NCBI RefSeq assembly: GCF_009711265.1
Contig: NZ_WMII01000010.1
Span: 62,001-126,000 of the forward strand
From: Paracoccus shanxieyensis
GTDB taxonomy: Bacteria; Pseudomonadota; Alphaproteobacteria; Rhodobacterales; Rhodobacteraceae
Reading direction: 5' to 3'
Length of the DNA stretch: 64,000 nt
The notes under the pieces are model-generated. The model searched no databases. It was not told where the DNA came from and worked only from the letters and a program-made list of their open reading frames with translations. Shown one piece after another: positions 47,794-56,610 of the stretch. Position 1 is the stretch's first letter, and each line of letters begins with the position of its first letter. A program made the translations under genes and the position numbers.

Positions 47794-48217
47794 AACAGAA
47801 CCCTGTAAGAACCGCAGGAAAAGCCGCAGGGCCTGGTCATCGACCGGGCCTTTTTGCTTTTCCGGCGTGCTGTGCCGGGACGGTTTTGCGACGCCTGAGG
47901 TGGATGAATGCGACGTTTGCGCAAGCGGTCTGGCCGGGCACTCAACCCCGTGGCCAAATGTCCAAGCATCTGCCAGTTTGCGGGGCGGGGCGGCTGACCC
48001 TGAACTTCAAGGCGTTGCATCAGGATTTTTTAGGTTTTTTGCCTGTTCCGCGCTGGGCGGCGGATCGCGGGTGAAACAAGCTCAGCGCGATTGCCCGAAA
48101 TTCGTGCAGAAACGGCGTGGCTGATGAAAACTGCACATGTCAGTTGCAAAGCGCTGGAACCGCCGCATAGTTGGGTTTGCGGAAAACAACAAACCAGACA
48201 ATCAGGGAGCCCCGCAC
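47794..48217. other. Intergenic region between tRNA-Leu and the polyamine-type operon
   Basis: About 420 bases. The first 60 hold the tRNA terminator. From 47861 to 48217 I find no supported gene: open frames there are short, lack ribosome sites and have atypical composition. The stretch around 48025-48045 contains two T-rich runs and could be part of a promoter. If transcription starts there, the operon has a leader of roughly 150-200 bases. Confidence 0.5.
47830..47855 (+). terminator. Intrinsic terminator after tRNA-Leu
   Basis: GGCCTGGTC/GACCGGGCC 9-bp stem with one wobble pair and a three-base loop, followed by TTTTT at 47851-47855. Confidence 0.88.
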
Positions 48218-49321
48218 TTGGCCAATGCAGCCGCAAACGACGCCTTCGTCGTCTTCGATCATGTGCAAAAAAGCTATGACGGTCAGAGCCTTGTCGTAAA
48301 GGATCTGAACCTTACCATTGGCAAGGGCGAGTTCTTGACCATGCTTGGGCCGTCTGGCTCGGGCAAGACGACTTGCCTGATGATGCTGGCCGGTTTTGAA
48401 ACCGCCACGCATGGAGAGATTCGCCTGAACGGCAAGAACATCAACGATGTGCCGCCGCACAAGCGCGGCATCGGCATGGTGTTTCAGAACTACGCGCTGT
48501 TTCCCCATATGACCGTGGGCGAAAACCTGTCCTTCCCGCTGGAAGTCCGTGGCATGTCCAAGGATGAACGCGAAAGCCGCGTGACCCGCGCGCTGGACAT
48601 GGTGCAGATGGGCCAGTTCAAGAACCGCCGCCCGGCGCAGCTTTCGGGCGGTCAGCAGCAGCGGATCGCGCTGGCCCGCGCCTTGGTCTTTGACCCGGAA
48701 CTGGTACTGATGGATGAACCGCTGGGCGCGCTGGACAAGCAGCTTCGCGAACATATGCAGTTTGAAATCAAGGCGCTGCACGACCGTCTGGGCATCACCG
48801 TTGTCTATGTGACCCACGATCAGGGCGAGGCGCTGACTATGTCGGACCGCATCGCGGTGTTCAATGACGGGCGCATCCAGCAGCTTGCCCCGCCGCCGGT
48901 GCTGTATGAACAGCCCGAAAACAGCTTCGTCGCGGGCTTTATCGGCGAAAACAACGCGCTACGCGGCCAGATCGAGAAGCTGGAGGGCGAAAAGGCGCTG
49001 GTGCGTCTGGGCAATGGCGACCTGATCGACGCAACCGCGGTGAATATCCGCGAAGCGGGCAAGACCACGACCGTCTCGGTCCGCCCCGAGCGCGTCGAAT
49101 TCAAGCCCGAGCTGATGCCCAAGGGCGCGCATACGATCGAGGCCGAGGTGCGCGATGTCGTCTATATGGGCGACATTCTGCGGGCGCGGCTGAAGGTTGC
49201 CGGGCAGGACGATTTTGTCATGAAATACCGCAACACGCTGGGCCAGACCAAGCTGAACCCGGGCCAGACCATCCGCATCGGCTGGCACCCGGAAGACGCG
49301 CGCGCGCTGGATCCGGTCTGA
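48218..49321 (+). CDS. Polyamine-type ABC transporter ATPase (PotA family)
   Basis: Cytoplasmic ATPase energising the importer encoded downstream. 367 residues from a TTG at 48218, supported by AGGGAG eight bases before it. Walker A GPSGSGKTT, Q-loop VFQNYALFP, signature LSGGQQQR, Walker B ELVLMDEPLGALD and H-loop YVTHDQGEAL are intact. The C-terminal TOBE domain (VSVRPERVEF... GWHPEDARAL) is typical of spermidine/putrescine-class ATPases. First gene of a five-gene operon. The substrate could be a polyamine, an opine or a related cation. Confidence 0.92.
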   Translation: MANAAANDAFVVFDHVQKSYDGQSLVVKDLNLTIGKGEFLTMLGPSGSGKTTCLMMLAGFETATHGEIRLNGKNINDVPPHKRGIGMVFQNYALFPHMTVGENLSFPLEVRGMSKDERESRVTRALDMVQMGQFKNRRPAQLSGGQQQRIALARALVFDPELVLMDEPLGALDKQLREHMQFEIKALHDRLGITVVYVTHDQGEALTMSDRIAVFNDGRIQQLAPPPVLYEQPENSFVAGFIGENNALRGQIEKLEGEKALVRLGNGDLIDATAVNIREAGKTTTVSVRPERVEFKPELMPKGAHTIEAEVRDVVYMGDILRARLKVAGQDDFVMKYRNTLGQTKLNPGQTIRIGWHPEDARALDPV

Positions 49322-49351
49322 TTTTCTATTTGGCAATAACAGGGAAATGAT

Positions 49352-50434
49352 ATGAAACGCACGCTTATCCTGACTTCGGCCCTGACGCTGGTTGCCGCGA
49401 CCGCGCAGGCGCAGGACAAGGAAATGAACCTGCTCAGCTGGGGCGGCGCCTATGGCAACAGCCATGTTCAGGCCTATACCAAACCTTTCGAGGCCAAGAC
49501 CGGCATCAAGGTTTCGGTCGCCGATGCCGACAACCCGGCCACGCCGCTGAAAGCGCAGGTCGAGGCGGGCAATGTCTCGGCTGATGTGGCGTCCGTGGAA
49601 TATGCCGATGCCGTGCGTCTGTGCGATGAAGGCCTGCTTGAGGAAATCGACCCCTCGATCCTGCTGCCCGCCGCCGATGGCACCGCCGCGACCGACGATT
49701 TCATCGAAGGCGCGATCACCGATTGCTTCGTCGGCACCGATGTCTATTCGATGATCATCGCCTATGACGACGGCAAGTTCGCCGACGCCAAGCCCGCGAC
49801 GCCCGCCGATTTCTTCGACACCGCGAAATTCCCCGGCAAGCGCACCATGCGCAAGGGCGCGAAGTTCAATCTGGAACTGGCGCTGATGGCCGATGGCGTG
49901 CCCGCGGCCGAGGTCTATCAGGTGCTGGGAACGCCCGAGGGTGTGGACCGTGCCTTTGCCAAGCTTGCGACCATCAAGAAGGACGTGATCTGGTGGGAAG
50001 CCGGCGCGCAGCCGCCGCAGCTTCTGGCCGATGGCGAGGTCAGCATGGCCTTTGCCTTCAATGGCCGGATCTTCGACGCCGCCCAGAAAGAGGGCAAGCC
50101 TTTCAAGATCCTGTGGGACGGCCAGATCTATGAGATGGAGGGCTGGGTGATGCCGAAAGGCGCGCCGCATCCCGAGGCCGCGAAGGAATTCATCGCCTTC
50201 TCGACCGCGCCGGAAAATCAGGCGCGTGCGGCTGAATTCATCAGCTATGGCCCGCCGCGCAAATCGGCAGCCGCGCTGGTCGGCAATATCGACGGCACCG
50301 ATGTGCCGATGGGGCCGAACCTGCCGACCTATGCTGACAACATGACGGCCGCTCTGGCCTCGAACCTTGATTTCTGGGTCGATCACGACGCTGAGCTGAA
50401 TGAGCGTTTCAACGCCTGGCTGGCTGCAAGCTGA
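49352..50434 (+). CDS. Periplasmic binding protein, polyamine class (copy 1 of a tandem pair)
   Basis: 360-residue binding protein of the PotD/PotF-like class. Signal peptide MKRTLILTSALTLVAATAQA. The mature start EMNLLSWGGAYGNSHVQAYTKPF and the ADNPATPLKAQVEAG, LCDEGLLEEIDPS and WWEAGAQPPQLLADGEV blocks are shared with the next gene, while ligand-pocket stretches differ (CFVGTDVYSMIIAYD, MAFAFNGRIFDA, MEGWVMPKGAPHP). Followed by an intergenic hairpin. Most likely binds a ligand similar but not identical to that of its neighbour. Confidence 0.92.
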   Translation: MKRTLILTSALTLVAATAQAQDKEMNLLSWGGAYGNSHVQAYTKPFEAKTGIKVSVADADNPATPLKAQVEAGNVSADVASVEYADAVRLCDEGLLEEIDPSILLPAADGTAATDDFIEGAITDCFVGTDVYSMIIAYDDGKFADAKPATPADFFDTAKFPGKRTMRKGAKFNLELALMADGVPAAEVYQVLGTPEGVDRAFAKLATIKKDVIWWEAGAQPPQLLADGEVSMAFAFNGRIFDAAQKEGKPFKILWDGQIYEMEGWVMPKGAPHPEAAKEFIAFSTAPENQARAAEFISYGPPRKSAAALVGNIDGTDVPMGPNLPTYADNMTAALASNLDFWVDHDAELNERFNAWLAAS

Positions 50435-50444
50435 CCCAAGACGG

Positions 50445-50467
50445 CTGCGGCGGCAAAACCGCCGCAG
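50445..50467 (+). other. Intergenic stem-loop between the two binding-protein genes
   Basis: CTGCGGCGG/CCGCCGCAG perfect 9-bp stem with a CAAAA loop, 10 bp after the first binding-protein stop. No T run follows, so it is better read as a 3' mRNA-stabilising hairpin than as a full terminator. Such structures raise binding-protein levels relative to permeases. Confidence 0.65.
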
Positions 50468-50537
50468 TCCGCGCCGAACCTGGCGCCAAGAACCGTCGGC
50501 CAAAGCGCCGCAACCACCAACGGGAGTTTAGAAAGCC

Positions 50538-51620
50538 ATGAAAAGAACAGTTCTTCTGACTTCGGCTCTTTGCGTGCTGGCCGTTTCGGCGCAGGCGCAG
50601 GACAAAGAGGTCAACGTCGTCTCATGGGGTGGAGCCTATGAGAAATCGCAGGTTGAGGCTTACAACAAGCCCTTCAACGAGGCGACCGGCATCAAGGTCA
50701 ACATGATCGCCGCCGACAACCCGGCCACGCCGCTGAAAGCGCAGGTCGAGGCCAAGAATATCACCGGCGACGTGTTCGACATCGAAACATCGGACGCCAT
50801 CCGCCTGTGCGACGAAGGCGCGCTGGTCGAAATCGACCCGGCAAGCCTGCCCGCCGCGCCCGATGGCACGGCTGCCGCCGACGACTTCATCCCCGGCGCG
50901 CTGCAGGATTGCGCGGTTGCGAACATCTTCTGGGGCACGGTCATCGCCTTCGATTCGACCAAGTTCCCGGATGGCAAGCCCAGCACGGCGGCGGATTTCT
51001 TCGACACCGCCAAATATCCCGGCAAGCGTGGCCTGCCCAAGAACCCCAAGCGCACGCTGTATCTGGCGCTGATCGCCGATGGCGTTCCGGCGGCTGATGT
51101 CTATGACGTGCTGGGCACGCCCGAAGGTGTCGACCGCGCCTTTGCCAAGCTGGACACCATCAAGAAGGACACGGTCTGGTGGGAAGCGGGCGCGCAGCCC
51201 GTGCAGCTGCTGGCCGATGGCGAAGTGGTGATGGCGACCGGCTATAACGGCCGCTTCTTCGACGCCATGGTGGCCGAGGGCAAACCCTTCGAGATCATCT
51301 GGGACGGGCAATACATGGACATGGACATGTTCGTCGTCGCCAAGGATTCGCCCAACCCCGAAGCCGCGATGGAATACCTGAAATTCGCCACCGCAACGCA
51401 GCAGTTGGCGGATCAGGCGAAATGGATCGCCTATGGCCCGGCCCGCAAAAGCTCGGCGGCGCTGGTGGGGATGTATCAGGACGGCAAGACCGAAATGGGT
51501 CCGCATATGCCGACCAATCCCGAACACATGACCACCGCCGTCATGGATGATCCGGAATTCTGGGCCGACCACCAGGCCGAGATGAGCGAGCGTTTCAACG
51601 CCTGGCTTGCCGCAAGCTAA
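50538..51620 (+). CDS. Periplasmic binding protein, polyamine class (copy 2 of a tandem pair)
   Basis: 360 residues, the same length as copy 1 and identical to it over many blocks, including the last eleven residues (ERFNAWLAAS region). Signal peptide MKRTVLLTSALCVLAVSAQA. Mature start EVNVVSWGGAYEKSQVEAYNKPF. Pocket-region differences from copy 1 include CAVANIFWGTVIAFD, MATGYNGRFFDA and MDMDMFVVAKDSPNP. CGGGAGTTT precedes the ATG. Clearly a tandem duplication retained with divergence, so the transporter probably serves two ligands. Confidence 0.92.
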   Translation: MKRTVLLTSALCVLAVSAQAQDKEVNVVSWGGAYEKSQVEAYNKPFNEATGIKVNMIAADNPATPLKAQVEAKNITGDVFDIETSDAIRLCDEGALVEIDPASLPAAPDGTAAADDFIPGALQDCAVANIFWGTVIAFDSTKFPDGKPSTAADFFDTAKYPGKRGLPKNPKRTLYLALIADGVPAADVYDVLGTPEGVDRAFAKLDTIKKDTVWWEAGAQPVQLLADGEVVMATGYNGRFFDAMVAEGKPFEIIWDGQYMDMDMFVVAKDSPNPEAAMEYLKFATATQQLADQAKWIAYGPARKSSAALVGMYQDGKTEMGPHMPTNPEHMTTAVMDDPEFWADHQAEMSERFNAWLAAS

Positions 51621-51685
51621 GCCGTTTCGCCGTCCGGGGTCAGGCTCCGGGCGGCGTCCTGAACCGGATATCGTGAAAGACCAAG

Positions 51686-52987
51686 ATGGCCAATGCGCTT
51701 GATCCCCACGCCGCCATCGCGACCGAGGCCGGTGGCCTTGATACGCGCGGCGGGCTGAAAACTGCGGATGGGCAGCCGCTGGCGCGCGCGCTGGCGAAAA
51801 GCTCGCGCCGGGCACGCCGCCGTGCCTTTTTGCTGGTGCTGCCGCTTTTGCTGTTCATCCTTCTGACCTTCGTGGTCCCGATCGGGCAGATGCTGCAACG
51901 CTCGGTCAAGAATGACGGCTTTTCGGCGAATATGCCGCAGCTTTCGGCGTGGTTTGCCGAACACCCGCGCGGCACCGATCCCGACGAAGCCGCATGGGCC
52001 GCGCTGGCCGCAGACCTGACCGCCAGCGCCGAGGCGCGCAGCATCGGCGTCGTCGGCACGCGCATCAACTATGACATGCCCGGCACGCGGTCGATGTTCA
52101 CCTCGGCCGGCCGTCAAGCCCGGCGCGGGCTCGAGCCGCCCTATCGCGACGCCATCGTCGAGATGGACCAGAAATGGGCCGACCCCAAGCTTTGGTCGGT
52201 GATGCGCGAGGCATCGACGCCCTATACCGCCAATTTCTATCTGGCCGCGGTCGACCGCACCCGCGATGACAACGGCAATATCGTGCAGGCCCCGGAACAG
52301 CAGCGCGTCTATCTGATGCTGTTCATGCGCACGCTGTGGCTGTCGCTGGTCATCACCTTCACCACATTCCTGCTGGGCTTTCCCATCGCGCATCTGCTGG
52401 CCACGCTGCCCACGCGGCAGTCGAACCTGCTGATGATCCTTGTGCTGCTGCCCTTCTGGACCTCGCTTCTGGTCAGGACGACCGCGTGGATGGTGCTGCT
52501 GCAACAGCAGGGCGTGGTGAACGACATCCTTGTCTGGCTGGGCGTGATCGGAAACACGGGCCGGTTGCAGATGATCTTCAACCAGACCGGCACGATCATC
52601 GCGATGACACATATCCTGCTGCCCTTCATGATCCTGCCGCTGTATTCCGTCATGCGCACGATCAACCCGTCCTATGTCCGCGCGGCCCGCAGCCTTGGCG
52701 CGACAAGCTGGACCGCGTTCCGCCGCATCTATTTCCCGCAGACCCTGCCGGGGCTGGGGGCAGGGGCGCTGTTGGTCTTCATTCTGGCGGTGGGCTATTA
52801 CATCACGCCCGCGTTGGTCGGCGGATCCTCGGGGCAGCTCATCTCGAACATGATTGCCATGCACATGACGCAGACGCTGAACTGGTCGATGGCGGCAGCG
52901 CTGGCGGCTATCCTTCTGGGCGGCGTGCTGATCCTCTACTGGGTCTATGATCGTCTGGTCGGCATCGACAACCTCAAGCTGGGATAA
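51686..52987 (+). CDS. Polyamine-type ABC transporter permease 1 (PotB family) with large periplasmic insertion
   Basis: Inner-membrane permease. 433 residues, against about 275-310 for typical PotB. The extra length is an N-terminal cytoplasmic tail of about 45 residues and a hydrophilic region of about 130 residues (near 78-210, including INYDMPGTRSMFTSAGRQARRG and DRTRDDNGNIVQAPEQQ) between the first helix and the remaining five. The EAA loop AARSLGATSWTAFRRIYFPQTLPG is standard. The inserted region would be periplasmic and might contact binding proteins. It lies 65 bp after the second binding-protein gene. Confidence 0.9.
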   Translation: MANALDPHAAIATEAGGLDTRGGLKTADGQPLARALAKSSRRARRRAFLLVLPLLLFILLTFVVPIGQMLQRSVKNDGFSANMPQLSAWFAEHPRGTDPDEAAWAALAADLTASAEARSIGVVGTRINYDMPGTRSMFTSAGRQARRGLEPPYRDAIVEMDQKWADPKLWSVMREASTPYTANFYLAAVDRTRDDNGNIVQAPEQQRVYLMLFMRTLWLSLVITFTTFLLGFPIAHLLATLPTRQSNLLMILVLLPFWTSLLVRTTAWMVLLQQQGVVNDILVWLGVIGNTGRLQMIFNQTGTIIAMTHILLPFMILPLYSVMRTINPSYVRAARSLGATSWTAFRRIYFPQTLPGLGAGALLVFILAVGYYITPALVGGSSGQLISNMIAMHMTQTLNWSMAAALAAILLGGVLILYWVYDRLVGIDNLKLG

Positions 52988-52992
52988 GCATC

Positions 52993-53946
52993 ATGGCCCT
53001 TCCGACTTACGCATCCCCGCTGGAAAAGACCTGGTATTACACCCGGCTGGCGATCTGCGCGGCGATCTTCTTCTTCCTGATCGCGCCGATCGTGGTGGTC
53101 ATCCCGCTGTCGTTCAACGCCGAGCCCTACTTCACCTTCACCGACAAGATGCTGTCCTTCGACCCGTCCGGCTATTCGATGCGGTGGTATGACAGCCTGC
53201 TGACCTTCGGCATGGTGAACCCGGACGCGCCGCGCGGGCTTAGCTGGTGGGCCGATGTCTGGCAGAACGCGAAATGGGTGCAGGCGGCGAAAAGCTCGGC
53301 CATCATCGGCTTCTTCTCGACCATTCTGGCAACGGTGCTGGGCACGCTGGCGGCACTGGGCCTGTCGCGCCCGGAAATGCCGTTCCGCCGCATCATCATG
53401 GCGGTGCTGATCTCGCCGATGATCGTGCCGATCATCATCACGGCGACGGGGATGTTCTTCTTCTACTCGAACCCGTGCGAGCCCTTGACCTGGATCGGCC
53501 TGAACCCGCAATGCGGCAGACTGGCCGGCACCTATCTGGGCGTGATCCTGGCCCATGCCACGCTGGGCATCCCCTTCGTGATCATCACGGTGACGGCCAC
53601 GCTGATCGGCTTTGACCAGTCGCTGGCACGGGCGGCGGCCAGCCTTGGCGCCAACCCCCGCACCACCTTCTTCCGCATCATCATGCCGCTGATCCTGCCC
53701 GGCGTGATCTCGGGCGCACTGTTTGCCTTCGTCACCTCGTTCGACGAAGTGGTCGCGGTTCTGTTCATCGCGGGTCCCGATCAGCAAACCATTCCGCGCC
53801 AGATGTGGAACGGCATCCGCGAACAGATCTCTCCGGCCATTCTTGCGGTGGCAACGCTGCTGGTGATCTTCTCGATCGCCTTGCTGGCCACGGTCGAGAT
53901 GCTGCGCCGCCGCTCGGAAAAGATGCGCGGCATCGCCCCGCACTGA
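52993..53946 (+). CDS. Polyamine-type ABC transporter permease 2 (PotC family)
   Basis: Second inner-membrane permease, 317 residues and six helices. EAA loop AAASLGANPRTTFFRIIMPLILPG. Between helices 1 and 2 there is a moderately long periplasmic loop (SFDPSGYSMRWYDSLLTF and following), and another Cys-containing loop (NPCEPLTWIGLNPQCGRL) that could form a disulfide. It starts 5 bp after permease 1 and is the last gene of the operon, followed by a strong terminator. Confidence 0.92.
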   Translation: MALPTYASPLEKTWYYTRLAICAAIFFFLIAPIVVVIPLSFNAEPYFTFTDKMLSFDPSGYSMRWYDSLLTFGMVNPDAPRGLSWWADVWQNAKWVQAAKSSAIIGFFSTILATVLGTLAALGLSRPEMPFRRIIMAVLISPMIVPIIITATGMFFFYSNPCEPLTWIGLNPQCGRLAGTYLGVILAHATLGIPFVIITVTATLIGFDQSLARAAASLGANPRTTFFRIIMPLILPGVISGALFAFVTSFDEVVAVLFIAGPDQQTIPRQMWNGIREQISPAILAVATLLVIFSIALLATVEMLRRRSEKMRGIAPH

Positions 53947-53973
53947 TCCACCGTCTGGGCGGGCAAATGAACA

Positions 53974-54002
53974 ACGGCCGGGGGACGACCCCGGCCGTTT
54001 TT
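53974..54002 (+). terminator. Intrinsic terminator after the polyamine-type operon
   Basis: ACGGCCGGGG/CCCCGGCCGT perfect 10-bp stem, five-base loop, then a T run (53998-54002). It begins 27 bp after the permease 2 stop. Confidence 0.93.
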
Positions 54003-54021
54003 CTCTGTTCCCCAAATACTC
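54001..54021. repeat. Copy 2 of the 21-bp dispersed intergenic sequence
   Basis: Reverse complement reads GAGTATTT-G-GGGAACAGAGAA, matching 5401-5421 at 20 of 21 positions. It directly follows the operon terminator, between convergent transcription units, as does copy 1. Confidence 0.6.
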
Positions 54022-54055
54022 CCGCCGGAGGCGGTCTTCCTGTCAGGGCAGCACC

Positions 54056-55000
54056 TCAGGGCAGCACGGCGATCCAGAACCAGATCGTCAGGATCGACAA
54101 CCCGGTCGAGATCAGAACCGTCGTCGCCGCCACCCGCTTGGCGGAATTATAGATCGCCGCAAACAGATAGGCATTCACCCCCGGCGCCATGGCGGCGGTA
54201 ATCACCGCTGAACGCATCGCGCCCGCAGGCAGCTGGAACAGCATCCCCAGCCCATAGGTGGTGACCGGATGCACCACCAGCGAACAGATGCAGCACAGGG
54301 CAATCGCCGTGCTGTCGCCCTCGGGACGATAACGGTAAAGCACGCCGCCCATGCCGAACAGCGCAGCCGGAAGCGCCGCCCGCGCCATCATGTCGGCCGC
54401 CGCCCAAAAACCCTGCGGCACCACCAGCCCGGCCTGCACCAGCAGGTTCACCACGGCCCCGGACAGAATGCCGATGATCAGCGGCGTATGCAGCACGCCC
54501 GACAGCGCCCGCATCGAGACCTGCCCGATGCTCAGGCTTTGCCCGCGCGACCGGGCGATCTCCATCATGGTGATCCCGAACGTATACAGCACCGGCGAAT
54601 GGATGGCGATGATGGCGACGTTTCCGGCAATCGCCTCGGCACCATAGGCCCGTTCCATGATCGGAATACCCAGCAGCAGCGAGTTTGAAAACAGACAGCA
54701 GAACCCGATGGCCACCGCATCCTCGGCCGAGCGTTTCAGATAGAACCGCGCCACTGCCCAGCCGATGAAATAGCTCAGGAACGCGCCGGTATAAAACGCG
54801 ATCCACATGCACAGATTGAAGTTCTCGGCCATGTCCAGTTTGGCCACATTGGTGAACAGCAGCACCGGCACCGCGAAATTCTGCGCAAAGCGCATCAGCC
54901 CGTCGACGCCCACCTCGGAAAACATCTTCCGCCATGCAACCAGATAGCCGAACCCGATGATCAGAAAGACCGGAAGGATGACATCGAAAAGCGTGGTCAT
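54056..55000 (-). CDS. AEC-family (auxin efflux carrier-like) transporter
   Basis: Inner-membrane carrier of 314 residues with about ten helices in two five-helix halves. Family features: an N-terminal VILPVFLIIGFGYLVAWRK, the first-half segment FAVPVLLFTNVAK (conserved Pro in the discontinuous helix) and the second-half APGVNAYLFAAIY. Bacterial AEC proteins include malonate, malate and other organic-acid carriers; the substrate here is unknown. The start overlaps the MBL gene stop by 4 bp, so it is the last gene of a long minus-strand operon. Confidence 0.9.
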   Translation of the reverse strand: MTTLFDVILPVFLIIGFGYLVAWRKMFSEVGVDGLMRFAQNFAVPVLLFTNVAKLDMAENFNLCMWIAFYTGAFLSYFIGWAVARFYLKRSAEDAVAIGFCCLFSNSLLLGIPIMERAYGAEAIAGNVAIIAIHSPVLYTFGITMMEIARSRGQSLSIGQVSMRALSGVLHTPLIIGILSGAVVNLLVQAGLVVPQGFWAAADMMARAALPAALFGMGGVLYRYRPEGDSTAIALCCICSLVVHPVTTYGLGMLFQLPAGAMRSAVITAAMAPGVNAYLFAAIYNSAKRVAATTVLISTGLSILTIWFWIAVLP

Positions 55001-55797
55001 GTCAGTTCAAGCACCAATCCGTCATATGCGGGAATTACGTTTTCGGGCGTCTCGGCCATGACGGCATCATGGTCCAGATCGATATGCATGTTCGTCACCA
55101 CGCCGCGCGGGCAGCCTGACCGTGCAATCCATTCCAGCGCCAGCGGCAGATGCGCGTGGCTGGAATGCGGGCGGCGGCGCAGGGCGTCGCAGACAAAGAC
55201 CTCGCAGCCCATGATGACGGGCCATGCCGCCTCGGGGATGGCTTTGACATCGGGCAGATAGACCAGACCGCCGCCCGCTGCGGCAATGCGGAAGCCAAGC
55301 GCGGGAATATCGCCATGACTGACCTGAAACGGCGTCAGATCCACCGGCCCGCCAGCGCCGTCGATGCGGATCTGGCCGGTGATCGGCACCATCCGGCAGA
55401 TCGGCGGATAGGACGATCCCACCGGCGTTTCAAAGACATAACCAAAGCGGCGCAGCAAGGCCTCGGCGGTCGGCGCATCGGCATGGGTGTCGATCATGCC
55501 GCCCGAATTGAAGACGATCTGGCGCAGATCGTCGATGCCGTGGATATGGTCGGCATGCGCATGGGTATAGACGACGCCATCCAGCGCGCCGACGCCCGCA
55601 TCCAGAAGCTGCGGCACCATGTCGGGGCCGGTGTCGATCAGCACGCGCGTCGTGCCGTTTGGCCCCGCGCGCTCGATCAGCAGCGAACAGCGGCGGCGAC
55701 GGTTGCGCGGATTTTCCGGGTCGCATTCGCCCCACAGATTTCCAAGACGCGGCACGCCCCCCGACGACCCGCAGCCAAGGATCACCGCGCGGATCAT
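54997..55797 (-). CDS. MBL-fold metallohydrolase (PhnP-like phosphodiesterase)
   Basis: 266-residue metallo-beta-lactamase-fold hydrolase. Opens VILGCGSSGGVPRLGN, a PhnP/YcbJ-type start, with a Cys-containing segment, the metal motif THAHADHIHGIDDLR (H-x-H-x-D-H), then FQVSHGDIPALGF and NMHIDLDHD. It probably hydrolyses a cyclic or phosphodiester bond in the cytoplasm. In many bacteria this gene follows tatD, as here, where the two overlap by 4 bp. No phosphonate (phn) genes are nearby, so its link to phosphonates is doubtful. Confidence 0.9.
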   Translation of the reverse strand: MIRAVILGCGSSGGVPRLGNLWGECDPENPRNRRRRCSLLIERAGPNGTTRVLIDTGPDMVPQLLDAGVGALDGVVYTHAHADHIHGIDDLRQIVFNSGGMIDTHADAPTAEALLRRFGYVFETPVGSSYPPICRMVPITGQIRIDGAGGPVDLTPFQVSHGDIPALGFRIAAAGGGLVYLPDVKAIPEAAWPVIMGCEVFVCDALRRRPHSSHAHLPLALEWIARSGCPRGVVTNMHIDLDHDAVMAETPENVIPAYDGLVLELT

Positions 55798-56591
55798 CTG
55801 GCGGCCTTGTGAAACAGCCGGTCGAAATTCGCGGTGGTCTGGGCGCGGAATTCGGCCTCGGACAGGCCAAGCGCCTCGGCGCCGATCCGGGCGGTATGGG
55901 CCACGAAGGACGGCTCATTGCGCTTGCCGCGATGGGGCGGGGGGGCCAGATAGGGCGCGTCGGTTTCGACCAGAATGCGGTCGCGCGGCGCGGCGGCAAA
56001 GATCTCGCGGATCTCGGTCGAGCGCGGGAAGGCGGCAATGCCTGACATCGACAGATAAAAGCCCAGATCCAGCGCCACCCGCGCCAGTTCCGGGCCGCTG
56101 GTATAGCAATGCATGACGCATGAAAACGCGCCGATGCGGTGTTCCTCGGTCAGGATGCGGGCCATATCCTCATCCGCGTCGCGCGAATGGATGATCAGCG
56201 GCAGGCCGGTGCGGCGCGCGGCCTCGATATGGGTGCGCAGGCTTTCGGCCTGAACCGCAGCGCTGTCGGCGGTATAGTGATAATCCAGCCCGGTCTCGCC
56301 GATGCCCACGAATTTCGGATGCCGGGCCAGCAGCACCAGTTCCTCGACCGAAATCAGCGGCTCTTCGGCGGCATACATCGGGTGAATGCCTGCGGCGTAA
56401 AACAGCCCCTCATGCGCCTCGGCCAAGGCGCGCACGGCGGGTTCCTTGTGCATCCGCGTGCAGATCGTGACCATGCGCCCGACGCCCACGGCATTGGCAC
56501 GCGCGATCAGTTCGGGCTGCTCTCCGTCGAAATCGGGAAAATCCAGATGACAATGGCTGTCGACAAGTTCGGGCAGGGCAGGGTCTGACAT
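55794..56591 (-). CDS. tatD: TatD-family metal-dependent hydrolase (DNase)
   Basis: 265-residue TIM-barrel hydrolase, implicated as a 3'-5' exonuclease. Metal ligands: HCHLDF near the N-terminus (DSHCHLD), GIGETGLDYHY, IIHSRDADED, VMHCYTSG and ETDAPYLAPPPHRGKRNEP. The ATG at 56591 follows AAGGAA. It lies 19 bp after holB and overlaps the MBL gene. The order tmk-holB-tatD is common in bacteria. Confidence 0.94.
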   Translation of the reverse strand: MSDPALPELVDSHCHLDFPDFDGEQPELIARANAVGVGRMVTICTRMHKEPAVRALAEAHEGLFYAAGIHPMYAAEEPLISVEELVLLARHPKFVGIGETGLDYHYTADSAAVQAESLRTHIEAARRTGLPLIIHSRDADEDMARILTEEHRIGAFSCVMHCYTSGPELARVALDLGFYLSMSGIAAFPRSTEIREIFAAAPRDRILVETDAPYLAPPPHRGKRNEPSFVAHTARIGAEALGLSEAEFRAQTTANFDRLFHKAAR

Positions 56592-56610
56592 CGGGATTCC
56601 TTGGCCCGCC

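Noticed and set aside
48091-48279. A 62-residue frame upstream of the polyamine-type ATPase gene
   Set aside because: It overlaps the start of the ATPase gene in another frame, lacks a ribosome site and has no recognisable features.
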